From the NCBI RefSeq assembly GCF_900102875.1, contig NZ_FNGH01000002.1, positions 124,001-188,000 of the forward strand: a stretch of DNA of 64,000 nucleotides, given 5' to 3'. A program made the translations under genes and the position numbers. The notes beneath the pieces were generated by a model, which saw only the letters and a program-made list of their open reading frames with translations, was not told the DNA's origin and made no database searches. The DNA is from Franzmannia pantelleriensis (GTDB taxonomy: Bacteria; Pseudomonadota; Gammaproteobacteria; Pseudomonadales; Halomonadaceae). Positions within the stretch are counted from its first letter, which is position 1; the number at the start of each line of letters is the position of its first letter. Below, piece after piece: positions 36,848 to 45,652 of the stretch.

Positions 36848-37435
36848 TCAGGCACGCCAGCGGGCCTGAATCTTGCCATATAGGCGCAGGCTGGCATCGG
36901 CGATCGCCGCCTCGTCCGGGGATTGCCGGTCGCGCAGCAGCAGCAGTTCGCCGGTGGGGCCCTGCTGTAGCTGGCGTATCAACAGCTGTTGCTGATACTC
37001 GACCAGGTAGAGACCAGCTCGCTGAAAGGTGGACACAGGCGTGATGGCGGCCAGGTCGCCTGCCGCCAGATAGTCGATCTGCTCTCCTGGGCCGGGCGTG
37101 ACCAAGTAACATTCCGCGCCCAGGTTCGCATCGCCGAGTAGCTCAGCCGGCAGGCTGACGTGCTGGCGGGGATGCGGCTGCCAGGGGGCGGGTGGCGTGG
37201 CTGTCAGAGGAAATACCCGAGCCGTGTCAGGCGCGCTTTCGCTGAGCAATTCACCCAGCGGGCAGCCGAAGGCACCGGCCAGCGCAACCAGCCGCTCGTG
37301 GCCAATCTGGCGAATAGCGCCAGACTCCCAATACGAGATGGTGACATCGGACACGCCGACCAATCTCGCCAGCGCGGCCTTGTTGAGGCCGGCCTCGAGT
37401 CGTAGTTGTTTGATTCTGGGCCCGAGAGCTTGCAT
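36848..37435 (-). CDS. XRE-family regulator with a degenerate S24/LexA-like C-terminal domain
   Basis: This 195-residue DNA-binding protein has a helix-turn-helix at about residues 8-60 (LGPRIKQLRLEAGLNKAALA, VSDVTISYWESG). The C-terminal half has a GD motif in YLAAGDLAAITP and GLYLVEYQQQLLIRQL, which resemble the beta strands of CI/LexA peptidase domains, but the catalytic Ser and Lys are not seen. The start at 37435 begins the HTH directly; the longer in-frame ORF to 37681 runs into the neighbouring EAL gene. Targets are unknown. Confidence 0.75.
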   Translation of the reverse strand: MQALGPRIKQLRLEAGLNKAALARLVGVSDVTISYWESGAIRQIGHERLVALAGAFGCPLGELLSESAPDTARVFPLTATPPAPWQPHPRQHVSLPAELLGDANLGAECYLVTPGPGEQIDYLAAGDLAAITPVSTFQRAGLYLVEYQQQLLIRQLQQGPTGELLLLRDRQSPDEAAIADASLRLYGKIQARWRA

Positions 37436-37502
37436 ACCGTTTTCCGTCGCTGATTGGCCAATGATGCTCGGCCAAGCGCTAGCTGCGGGCAATGCAGACG
37501 AG

Positions 37503-39257
37503 TCAACGTTGCAGTAACGCTTGGTTGTCTTGTTGACCACAATACCAGTCAGCGAATTCCTCGGCGGGCAGTGGCCGAGCGAAATAATACCCTTGCGCGG
37601 CCTCGCAGCCCATCCTGGCCAGCATGGCGGCTTGTTCGGTGGTCTCGATGCCTTCAGCCACCACATTGCAGCCAAAGCCATGGGCCATGGCGATCACGGT
37701 CGCCGCCAGGTTGCGGTCCTCGGCGCTGCTTTCCAGGTCGTAGACGAAGGCGCGGTCGATCTTGAGCGTGGCTACTGGCAGCGTCTTGAGGTAGGCCAGT
37801 GACGAGTAGCCGGTACCGAAGTCGTCGATAGCTACCTTGATGCCGGCACTGGCCAGGCGGGTGAGCAAGCGCCTGGCCAGTCCCACGTCGAGCATCAGTC
37901 CTGACTCGGTGACCTCCAGGCTCAGTCGCCGAGTCGGCAGGCCCAGGTCTTCGAAGCGGTTCAGCAGGCGCTCGGCAAAGTCGCGACGGCCGAGCTGGCG
38001 GGCGGCAATATTGACGGCTATTTCGAAGTTGTCCTCAGCACCTGGCAGCTGCTGCCAGGCCACTGCCTGGCGCATGGCCTCGTCGATTACCCAATCGCCA
38101 ATGGCCAGGATATCGCCGCTGGCCTCGGCCAGTGGGATGAACTCGGCAGGGGAGATGGCGCCAAGCTCAGGGTGCTGCCAACGCAGCAGCGCTTCGGCGC
38201 CGATCGGACGGCCGCTGGCCAGGTCGACCTTGGGCTGATAGACGAGCTGCAGTTCACCACGCTGCGCTGCCCCTTTGAGCGCCTGCTGCAGCCGCAGTCG
38301 CTGCAGTTGGGAACTCTCCAGCGCAGGGCTGTGCTGGCGAATGCGTGAGCCAGGCAGATTGGGGAGTGCCAGTGCGGCCATATGCACCAGGCGCTCCGGG
38401 TCGGAGATGTGCTGGGTGGCGTAGCTAATGCCAATTCGTGCCTCTACCCTCAGCAGCAGCTCGTCAAGGGCCAGATCCTGGTCAAGCAGTGCCAGCAAGC
38501 GTTGTGCAAGGCCGTGTAGCGCCGTTTTTGAATGTGGCGCTCGGTCGACGACCAGCAGTTCGCTACCGCCCCAGAGGCCGATGCACTGGTGGGCGCTGAG
38601 TAGGGCCTCGATACGACGTCCCACCAGGCGCAGGAAGCCTTCCGAGGTGGCATAGCCGTGCAGACGAATGATGTCATCGAGCCCGTCGAGACTGATGAAC
38701 AGCAGCCCGATCGAGTGGTGGGCAATGGCACCGTCGCGCAGCACCTGCAGCAACCCCCGGCGGTTGGGTAGTTGGGTGATGGGGTCGGTGCGCGACTGCT
38801 GCTCGATGGCCTGGGTGCGCTTAGCCACCAGTCGTTCGAGTACCTCGGCCTGCTTGTCACGGACATCGAAACGGTGCTGGACGAAGAGGGTATTGCGAAT
38901 CCGCTGGAGTACTTCGTCGTGCTGGAAGGGCTTGGTCAAGAAGTCGCGCACGCCGAGGTCCAGGGCGCGGTAGCGGGTTTCATCGTCGACCTGGGCAGTG
39001 AGTACGATCACCGCTGGAGCGTGCTCTCCATAAGTCTGCTGGAGCTGCTCGATCACCGCATGGCCGTTCAGGTAGGGCATGCGGATATCGAGCAGGACCA
39101 GATCGGGTTTGCACGCTTCGCAGCGGGCAATGACCTGGCGTGAGTCGGTGATTCCCTCGAGGTTGTCGAAGCCGTGGTCGTCGAGCAGATCGAGCAGCAT
39201 TTCGACGTTGATCGGATTGTCGTCGACAACCAGCAGGCGTTTGCTTTCTACGTTCAT
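37503..39257 (-). CDS. Response regulator with REC, degenerate GGDEF and EAL domains
   Basis: This 584-residue c-di-GMP phosphodiesterase-type regulator has a receiver domain (residues 1-125; phospho-acceptor in LVLLDIRMP), then a GGDEF domain in which the signature reads WGGSELL, so cyclase activity is unlikely, and a C-terminal EAL domain with GAEALLRW, EVTESG, DDFGTGYSSL and EGIET, all consistent with an active phosphodiesterase. The start at 39257 puts the REC domain directly at the N-terminus. It follows the hybrid histidine kinase by 7 bases and is almost certainly its output partner. Confidence 0.9.
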   Translation of the reverse strand: MNVESKRLLVVDDNPINVEMLLDLLDDHGFDNLEGITDSRQVIARCEACKPDLVLLDIRMPYLNGHAVIEQLQQTYGEHAPAVIVLTAQVDDETRYRALDLGVRDFLTKPFQHDEVLQRIRNTLFVQHRFDVRDKQAEVLERLVAKRTQAIEQQSRTDPITQLPNRRGLLQVLRDGAIAHHSIGLLFISLDGLDDIIRLHGYATSEGFLRLVGRRIEALLSAHQCIGLWGGSELLVVDRAPHSKTALHGLAQRLLALLDQDLALDELLLRVEARIGISYATQHISDPERLVHMAALALPNLPGSRIRQHSPALESSQLQRLRLQQALKGAAQRGELQLVYQPKVDLASGRPIGAEALLRWQHPELGAISPAEFIPLAEASGDILAIGDWVIDEAMRQAVAWQQLPGAEDNFEIAVNIAARQLGRRDFAERLLNRFEDLGLPTRRLSLEVTESGLMLDVGLARRLLTRLASAGIKVAIDDFGTGYSSLAYLKTLPVATLKIDRAFVYDLESSAEDRNLAATVIAMAHGFGCNVVAEGIETTEQAAMLARMGCEAAQGYYFARPLPAEEFADWYCGQQDNQALLQR

Positions 39258-39264
39258 GACTCGG

Positions 39265-41859
39265 CTATTCCTGATGCTTTCCGGTGGCGAGCTGTCGTGC
39301 AATTTCGCGGCGTAGCTGCTCAACGTCGATCGGCTTGGTTAGATAGGCGGCAAATCCCGCGCGCAGGGCTCGGCGGATATCCGACGCCTGGGCGTTGGCC
39401 GAGACCGCGACCACCGGGATATCGCGGGTCGGCGTATGCCGCTGGAGTAAACGGTAGGCTTCGAGACCGCTCATTCCGGGCAGGTCGATGTCCATCAGAA
39501 TCAGCACCGGTGGCTGGTGGCGTGTCAGCTCGAGGCCGATTTCGGCGGAGGCGGCGGTGACCAGTTCGAGACCCAGATGGTCGTGGAAGACATCGTCCAT
39601 CAGCCGCTGATTGGCCGGATTGTCCTCGATATAGAGAATCCGTTGGTGCGGGTGAATGTTGACGCTGGTAGTGGCGTCGTGGCGTGGCGTGTTGCTGGCC
39701 TGGTGTCCGCTGCTGACCGGCAGCTCGAACCAGAAGCGGCTGCCCTGCTCGGGTTCGCTCTCGACTCCCAGACTGCCCGCCATGCGCTCGACAAGCTCCT
39801 TGGTCAGGGCCAGGCCGATCCCGGTGCCCTCGATGGCGGAGTCCTCGGCATCGAGGCGGTTGAACGGCTCGAACAGCTCGCGTTGGCGCTCGGGTGCAAC
39901 GCCGATCCCGGTATCGCTGACCACCACGCGCACGTACTCGCCGTACGACTCGGTATGCACATGCACCCGACCACCCGGATGATTGTATTTGATAGCGTTG
40001 GACAGCAGGTTGAGCAGTACCTGCTTGACCCGAGTGTAGTCGGCATGCACCGCCAGCATGCTGTCCGGCACGGTCTTGTCGAGATGGATACCCACCGCCG
40101 TGGCAGAGGCGTCGAGGGTCTCGGTGGCGTCCCGAATAACGTCGTCAAGCAGGATGTCCTCCAGCGACAGATGCAGATGACCGGCCTCGATCTTGGCCAG
40201 ATCGAGGACCTCATTGATCAGGCTGAGCAGATGATCGCCGCTCTTCTGGATCTGCTGCACCTGGCGTAGCTGACGTTCATTGAGCGGCGACTTGCGACCG
40301 CTGGCGAGCAGCTGGGCGAAGCCGATGATGGCATTCAGCGGCGTGCGTAGCTCATGGCTCATCGATGACAAAAAGTCGCTCTTGGCGCGGTTGGCGTGTT
40401 CGGCCTGGTCGCGGGCCTGGGAGAGTTCGCGGGTATGGCGATAGAGGTTAATCAGCAGCGAGCAGGTGGCGGTAAAGGGCTGCAGCCACTCGAGGGTATC
40501 CTGATCGTAGGCGCTATGCCCATTCGAGATGGCATACATCCCGATTACCTTGTCACCGTCAAGGATGGGCACCCCGAGATAGTTGTGCAGCGGCGGGTGG
40601 CCGGGCGGGAAGCCGCCGCGATGCGGGTGCTTGGGTAGATCATTGGTGAGCACGGTCTCGCCGTAGGCGAAGACCCGACCGAGCAGGCTGTCGGGGTTGG
40701 TCAGCAGCATGTCCCCGGAGCGCAGCTTTTCCATCAGCCGTCGCGACTCGTCGCTCCACGACAGGTCGGTGATGGCATGAATCTTGAGCGCCGGTGCCTG
40801 GCGTTTAGGGAGCACCTCGCCGATCAGCGCATAGTCGCTGTCGGTGAGTTCGCGCAGCGCCTCCATCAGGAAGGTCCACAGCCGGTCGCCGGAGATCAGT
40901 GCCTGGTAGTCGGTAATGCCCTGGTGCAGGATCTTGAGCAGCGACGCCTGGCGGTGCGATTCGGTGATGTCATGGGCGACGCTGACCACCCCGCTGGGCT
41001 GCTCCTGGTCATTCTGCAACGGCGACTTGGTGACGCTGAATCGCCGGCCCGCGATTGGTGGCAGGGCAACGCGCTGGGTACGGTTCTCGGCGATGACCTG
41101 GGCATCGGCATCGCGGAGTATGTTTACTACCTCCATCGGCAGATAGTCGGCAATGTCGAAATCGCCGCGCTGTTCGGGTGTCATCGATGCCACCAGCGCA
41201 CGGTAGTCGTCGGCCGTGATGCCCAACAACTGATAGCAGGCCTGGTTGGCGATCAGGTAGCGGCCGCGACGGTCACGGGCATAGATGGGGTCACGGCTGC
41301 CTTGCAGGATCGAGCTCAGTAGCCCTGACAGCTGCTGGCTGCGGCACTGCTCTTCCTGCTCCTGCTGGCGCAGAGCGTGCAGTCGCAGCAGTTCCTCGGC
41401 CTGGGTGGCGAGGCGCGTGAGACGGCGCTGCTGAGCCATGTCGAGGCCGCGTGGCCGGGTATCGATCAGGCACAGGGTGCCAATCGCATGGCCGTCGAGG
41501 GGCCGCAGCGGGAAGCCGGCATAGAAGCGAATGAACGGCTCGCCGGTAACCAGCGGGTTATCGGCAAAGTCGGGATGTTCGAGGGTATCTTCGATGATCA
41601 GCGGCGCATTGGCCACTATCGCATGCCCGCAGAAGGAGATGTCGCGGTGTGTTTCGCGCGTGCCAAGTCCGTTGCATGACTTGAACCACTGGCGTTGCTC
41701 GTCGACTAGCGAGACCAGAGCGATGGGCACGTTGAACAGATCGCGGGCGAGGTCGGTGAGGGTGTCGAAGCCCTCGTCTGCTGGGGTGTCTAGCAGCTTG
41801 AGCGAGTGAAGGGCAGCGAGCCGCAGCGCTTCGTCTTCGGGGGATTCTGGCGGGCGCAT
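39265..41859 (-). CDS. Hybrid sensor histidine kinase (GAF-PAS-GAF-HisKA-HATPase-REC)
   Basis: This 864-residue predicted cytoplasmic kinase has no membrane segment. Order by eye is GAF (20-165), PAS (185-300), a second GAF (320-480), HisKA with the H-box [12 protein letters not shown] near residue 500, HATPase with DTGIGVAPE and [13 protein letters not shown], and a C-terminal receiver with [13 protein letters not shown]. The start has AGGAGAG upstream. It precedes the REC-GGDEF-EAL gene in the same operon, so a phosphorelay lowering c-di-GMP is the natural reading. The ligand is unknown. Confidence 0.9.
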   Translation of the reverse strand: MRPPESPEDEALRLAALHSLKLLDTPADEGFDTLTDLARDLFNVPIALVSLVDEQRQWFKSCNGLGTRETHRDISFCGHAIVANAPLIIEDTLEHPDFADNPLVTGEPFIRFYAGFPLRPLDGHAIGTLCLIDTRPRGLDMAQQRRLTRLATQAEELLRLHALRQQEQEEQCRSQQLSGLLSSILQGSRDPIYARDRRGRYLIANQACYQLLGITADDYRALVASMTPEQRGDFDIADYLPMEVVNILRDADAQVIAENRTQRVALPPIAGRRFSVTKSPLQNDQEQPSGVVSVAHDITESHRQASLLKILHQGITDYQALISGDRLWTFLMEALRELTDSDYALIGEVLPKRQAPALKIHAITDLSWSDESRRLMEKLRSGDMLLTNPDSLLGRVFAYGETVLTNDLPKHPHRGGFPPGHPPLHNYLGVPILDGDKVIGMYAISNGHSAYDQDTLEWLQPFTATCSLLINLYRHTRELSQARDQAEHANRAKSDFLSSMSHELRTPLNAIIGFAQLLASGRKSPLNERQLRQVQQIQKSGDHLLSLINEVLDLAKIEAGHLHLSLEDILLDDVIRDATETLDASATAVGIHLDKTVPDSMLAVHADYTRVKQVLLNLLSNAIKYNHPGGRVHVHTESYGEYVRVVVSDTGIGVAPERQRELFEPFNRLDAEDSAIEGTGIGLALTKELVERMAGSLGVESEPEQGSRFWFELPVSSGHQASNTPRHDATTSVNIHPHQRILYIEDNPANQRLMDDVFHDHLGLELVTAASAEIGLELTRHQPPVLILMDIDLPGMSGLEAYRLLQRHTPTRDIPVVAVSANAQASDIRRALRAGFAAYLTKPIDVEQLRREIARQLATGKHQE

Positions 41860-41880
41860 GGGCTCTCCTGTCGACTCTTC

Positions 41881-41909
41881 CGGTTGGCCGATCAGGGATC
41901 GGCCAACCG
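41881..41909. terminator. Perfect stem-loop between fructokinase and histidine kinase genes
   Basis: CGGTTGGCCGATC (41881-41893) pairs perfectly with GATCGGCCAACCG (41897-41909) around AGG. It lies just upstream of the histidine kinase start and downstream of fructokinase on the same strand. There is no T-run in either direction. It may terminate or attenuate readthrough from pgi-frk, or be a dispersed repeat; a smaller hairpin follows at 41912-41930. Confidence 0.45.
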
Positions 41910-42033
41910 CAACGCCGAAACTTGCGGCGTGTAGAGTGATATCGACAGTTTACCGTAATTCTTTATCCCTCAGATGCCTCTTACCCAGCCTTTGGTAGTC
42001 ACTCTTCCCAGGCCAGGGGCAACAGGCTATAGG

Positions 42034-42993
42034 TCAGCCGCGCAGCGCCTTGAGGTCTTGCCGCGTCGGCAGGGCGGCGTAGGCGCCCGGGCGGGTCACC
42101 GCATGGGCGCCGCAGCGGCATGCGACCTCGAGGTAGTTGGTCAGACGCGCGCCATCCTGCCACCAGTGCTCATCCGGGGCCTCGGCGAGCATCGCCAGCA
42201 GACCGCCGATGAAGGCGTCACCGCCGGCGGTGGTATCCACCGCCTGGACCTGTGGTGGCGCAACCGCCAGGTGCAGCTCCGCACCGAAGGCCTCGACGCT
42301 GCCAGGGCCGTCGGTGATCACGGCAAGTTTGACCCCGGCGGCCAGGCGCTCGTTGATCCAGGCGTCAGCGGGATGGTCGGCGCGCAGGTAGTCGAGCTCA
42401 TCGCGGGACAGCTTGATCAACTGGGCGCGGTCGAGCAGTTGGGTCACCAGGCTGATATCTGCGCTGCCCGTCGCCCATAGGTTATGACGCAGGTTGGCAT
42501 CGACGCTGACCAGCGACCCGGCCTTGGCCGCCATATCGGCCAAGGCCAAGGTGGTATCGGCGATCTCGGGCTCGGTGAGGCTGTTGGTGCAGACGTGCAC
42601 GATGGCTGGCTCGGCGAAGACGCCTGCCGGTAGGTGCTCTAGGCGATAAAGCAGGTCGGCGGCGGGGGGGCGGTAGAAGTCGAAGGTTCGCTCCCCGGCG
42701 GCATCGCGAGAGACGAAGGCCAGCGCCGTGCGCGCCGCGCGGGTGCGCACTACACCGCGAGTATCGACGCCGTGGGCGGCGAGCTCGCCAGCCAGGAAAT
42801 CGCCGAAGTAGTCATCCCCCAGCATGCCCAGGAAACGGCTCGGCACGCCGAGTCGCGCGCAGGCTACCGCCACGTTGGCTGGGGCACCGCCGGCGTAGGG
42901 GGTAAAGGTCTCGTGGGTGCCAGCCTCGGCGTCACCGAGGCGACTGGAGAGCATGTCGACGAGTGCCTCGCCGAAGGCGATGACCGGCATCAT
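42034..42993 (-). CDS. Fructokinase (PfkB family)
   Basis: This 319-residue ribokinase-fold kinase has GGAPANVAVACARLG near residue 33, the FLGMLGDDYFG segment and the C-terminal signature DTTAGGDAFIGG with catalytic Asp. It is most like ScrK-type fructokinases. Two ATGs are adjacent at 42993 and 42990; the first overlaps the pgi stop (ATGA). Cotranscription with pgi suggests a direct fructose to fructose 6-phosphate to glucose 6-phosphate route, which would serve the fructose released by the mannitol/sorbitol dehydrogenases at the left end of the window. Confidence 0.88.
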   Translation of the reverse strand: MMPVIAFGEALVDMLSSRLGDAEAGTHETFTPYAGGAPANVAVACARLGVPSRFLGMLGDDYFGDFLAGELAAHGVDTRGVVRTRAARTALAFVSRDAAGERTFDFYRPPAADLLYRLEHLPAGVFAEPAIVHVCTNSLTEPEIADTTLALADMAAKAGSLVSVDANLRHNLWATGSADISLVTQLLDRAQLIKLSRDELDYLRADHPADAWINERLAAGVKLAVITDGPGSVEAFGAELHLAVAPPQVQAVDTTAGGDAFIGGLLAMLAEAPDEHWWQDGARLTNYLEVACRCGAHAVTRPGAYAALPTRQDLKALRG

Positions 42994-44651
42994 GGGGAGG
43001 TCTCCTGTTTGCCGCGCTTGCCTTTGGTTTTGCCCTTGGCAGGCGTGGCGTGATCGGGGAAGTGGCGGCGTACCAACTGCAGCAGCCCCTGGGTCGAGGC
43101 ATCGAAGTCGCTGGCGTTGGTGTCGATGCGCTCGCTGATCTCGCCGGCAATGCGCTTGCCGAGCTGCACGCCCCATTGGTCGAAGGAGTTGATGTTCCAG
43201 ATCACTCCCTGGACGAATACCTTGTGCTCGTAGAGGGCGATCAGCGCGCCGAGGTTCTTGGGCGTCAGCTCATCCAGCAGCAGCGTGCTCGACGGACGGT
43301 TGCCGGGGCAGCTGTAGGGGTCGAGCTGGCTATGCCCGCGGGTGTCGCCCTGGCTGCCCTCCATGAAGGCGTTGGCCTGGGCCAGCATGTTGGTCAGCAG
43401 TGCGAAATGGTGGTCCTCGAAGTCGGGCTCGGGCTTGAGCGAGGCAATGAAGTCGATGGGCACGTAGCGGGTGCCCTGATGCAGCAGCTGAAAGAAGGCG
43501 TGCTGGCCGTTGGAGCCGGTCTGGCCCCAGACGATTGGCCCGGTCTTGTAGTTGACCGGATGGCCGAAAATATCCACCGACTTGCCGTTGGACTCCATGT
43601 CGAGCTGCTGGAGGAACGACGGTAGCTGATGCAGAGCCTGGTCGTAGGGCACCACGGCCTGGGTCTCGGCGCCGACGAAGTTGATGTACCAGATACCGAT
43701 CAGCGCCATTAGCACTGGCATGTTCTCGGCGAAGGGCGCCTCGATGAAGTGACGGTCCATTTCATGGGCGCCCTCGAGCAGCTCCATGAAGCCCTCGAAG
43801 CCGATCGATAGCGCAATGGGGAGGCCGATGGAGGACCACATCGAGTAGCGACCGCCAACCCAGGCCCAGAACTCGAAGACATTCTCCTCGCGGATGCCGA
43901 AGTCCATGGCCGCGCGACGGTTGGTGGAGGCGGCAATGAAGTGGGCGCCGACATCGGCGTCTTCACCGGCGTTGTCGAGGAACCAGCGCCGCGCGCTCTT
44001 GGCGTTGAGCAGCGTCTCCTGGGTGGAGAAGGTCTTGGTCGAGACGATGAACAGGGTGGTGGCTGGATCGAGCCGGCTGAGTACCTTCTGGATATGGGTG
44101 CCGTCGACGTTGGAGACGAAGTGGAAGCTGAGCTCCGGATGGCGGTACTTGAGCAGCGCTCGGCAGGCCATGTTGGGGCCGAGATCCGAGCCGCCGATGC
44201 CGATGTTGACCACGTCCTTGATGCGCTTGCCGCTGTAGCCCTTCCATTCGCCGCTGCGCACCTCCTCGGAGAAGCGCTTGATCTGCTCGCGGGTGCGCTG
44301 AATCTCGGGCATCACATCCTCGCCGTCGACATAGACCGGCTCGTCGCTGAGGTTGCGCAATGCGGTGTGAAGGACCGGGCGGTCTTCGGTGACGTTGATG
44401 ATATCGCCGGAGAACATCTGGGCGCGGCGCTGCACCAGCGCCGAGTGGTCGGCCAGTTCGAGCAGCTTGGCAAGCACCTGGTCGGAGACCTGGTGCTTGG
44501 AGTAGTCGAGAAACAGGCCACCGACGCGCAGGCTCATCTTCTCGAAGCGCTGCGGATCGGCGCTGAAGTAGTCACGGATGCGATCGTCGCGGGTCTTCTG
44601 GTGCAGCCGCTCGAGGGCTTGCCAGGTCACACTTCGGGTCAGTTGGAACAT
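42990..44651 (-). CDS. pgi: Glucose-6-phosphate isomerase
   Basis: This 553-residue isomerase interconverts fructose 6-phosphate and glucose 6-phosphate, needed to feed ketohexoses into the Entner-Doudoroff path. Sugar-phosphate sites include NIGIGGSDLGP, FIVSTKTFSTQET and WVGGRYSMWSSIGL; the catalytic Glu is in GQTGSNGQHAFFQLLHQG and the conserved Lys is in YEHKVFVQGVIWNINSFDQWGV, here split by position near residues 495-515. Length is usual. It overlaps fructokinase. The 119-base spacer toward the aldo/keto reductase may hold its own promoter. Confidence 0.95.
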   Translation of the reverse strand: MFQLTRSVTWQALERLHQKTRDDRIRDYFSADPQRFEKMSLRVGGLFLDYSKHQVSDQVLAKLLELADHSALVQRRAQMFSGDIINVTEDRPVLHTALRNLSDEPVYVDGEDVMPEIQRTREQIKRFSEEVRSGEWKGYSGKRIKDVVNIGIGGSDLGPNMACRALLKYRHPELSFHFVSNVDGTHIQKVLSRLDPATTLFIVSTKTFSTQETLLNAKSARRWFLDNAGEDADVGAHFIAASTNRRAAMDFGIREENVFEFWAWVGGRYSMWSSIGLPIALSIGFEGFMELLEGAHEMDRHFIEAPFAENMPVLMALIGIWYINFVGAETQAVVPYDQALHQLPSFLQQLDMESNGKSVDIFGHPVNYKTGPIVWGQTGSNGQHAFFQLLHQGTRYVPIDFIASLKPEPDFEDHHFALLTNMLAQANAFMEGSQGDTRGHSQLDPYSCPGNRPSSTLLLDELTPKNLGALIALYEHKVFVQGVIWNINSFDQWGVQLGKRIAGEISERIDTNASDFDASTQGLLQLVRRHFPDHATPAKGKTKGKRGKQETSP

Positions 44652-44761
44652 GCGTGTCTCCTGTTGTTGTAGGTGTCGTCGATAGGCGAGATCGGCGGCA
44701 ATGTCAGAACGCTATTAGAGTGAATCGTGTCAGCTTCGCGCCCGGGATCCAGCTTAGGGCG

Positions 44762-44783
44762 GCGAGTCGCTCAGGCGACTCGC
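44762..44783. terminator. Stem-loop spanning the aldo/keto reductase stop codon
   Basis: GCGAGTCGC (44762-44770) pairs with GCGACTCGC (44775-44783); the reductase stop codon lies in the loop (44771-44773). It may end or weaken transcription of the edd operon before pgi, but no T-run follows. A hairpin over a stop codon can also protect the mRNA 3' end. Confidence 0.45.
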
Positions 44784-45652
44784 TCGCTACGCGCCTCCTC
44801 GAGCAGTGCGTACCAGGTGCTGCGTTCAAGCTTGAGCTTGGCGCCGGCCTTGAGCTCCTCGATGCGTTCGCCGCGCAGGGTGCCGATCACCGGCACCGGT
44901 GAGCCGGGCAGGGCGCGTAGCCAGGCCAGCGCGAGGCCGGCGGCGCTGGTCTCGAACTGCGGTGAGAGCCGTGACAGGCACTCGCCGAGGACGTCCTCGA
45001 ATACCACCCCGCCACCCAGCGGTGACCACGCCAGGGGGCGCAGGCCGTCGCGGATCAGCGCATCGAACAGACCGTCGAACAGCGGCTCGGGGTGGGCCAG
45101 CGACAGCTGCAGCTGATGGCAGGTCAGGCGATGGCGCATGGTGCCCTGCAGGCGGCGCCACTGCTCGGGCAGGAAGTTGGAGACGCCGACGGCGCCGAGT
45201 TTGCCGGCATCGATAGCGGCATCCAGGGCGCCGGCGGTGGCCTCGACGTCCATCAGCGGGTCGGGGCGGTGCAGCAGAAAGTGCTCGAGGCGCGCTACGC
45301 CGAGCCGGCTCAGCGAGGCATCGATGGCGGCATTCAGGTAGGCCGGCGAGCTGTCGTAGTGCTTGACGCCGTAACTGGACGTATCGCGGCCGGGGGTGAC
45401 GATCCCGGCCTTGGTGACCACCTTGACCCGAGCGGCGAGACTCGGGCGGGCGCGAAGTGCCTCGCCAAACAGCGTCTCGGCACGGCGGTCGCCGTAGATG
45501 TCGGCGTGATCGAACCAGTCGAGGCCCTGGTCGAGGCGTGCCTCGATCCAGTCGGCCAGGCGCTCGGGGGCGTGCAGCTCTTCATGCTCGTGCAGACGCA
45601 TCATGCCGAGCAGGAAGGGGGTGTCAATCTGCGGGGCCTCGGGGCTGTTCAT
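44771..45652 (-). CDS. Aldo/keto reductase
   Basis: This 293-residue AKR-superfamily oxidoreductase is predicted to be NADPH-dependent. The barrel begins with LLGMMRLHEH; catalytic Asp/Tyr occur in WFDHADIYGD, Lys in VVTKAGI and His in EHFLLHRPDPL. C-terminal cofactor-binding VPVIGTLRGERI is present. It resembles E. coli YdhF. The start at 45652 overlaps the mutarotase stop (ATGA), so an apparent 480-codon frame extending to 46213 is antisense shadow joined to this gene. The sugar or aldehyde substrate is unknown. Confidence 0.88.
   Translation of the reverse strand: MNSPEAPQIDTPFLLGMMRLHEHEELHAPERLADWIEARLDQGLDWFDHADIYGDRRAETLFGEALRARPSLAARVKVVTKAGIVTPGRDTSSYGVKHYDSSPAYLNAAIDASLSRLGVARLEHFLLHRPDPLMDVEATAGALDAAIDAGKLGAVGVSNFLPEQWRRLQGTMRHRLTCHQLQLSLAHPEPLFDGLFDALIRDGLRPLAWSPLGGGVVFEDVLGECLSRLSPQFETSAAGLALAWLRALPGSPVPVIGTLRGERIEELKAGAKLKLERSTWYALLEEARSERVA

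Noticed and set aside
37436-37681. Longer XRE protein starting at 37681
   Set aside because: The extra 82 residues lie antisense or out of frame to the EAL domain gene, and the helix-turn-helix starts immediately after the ATG at 37435.
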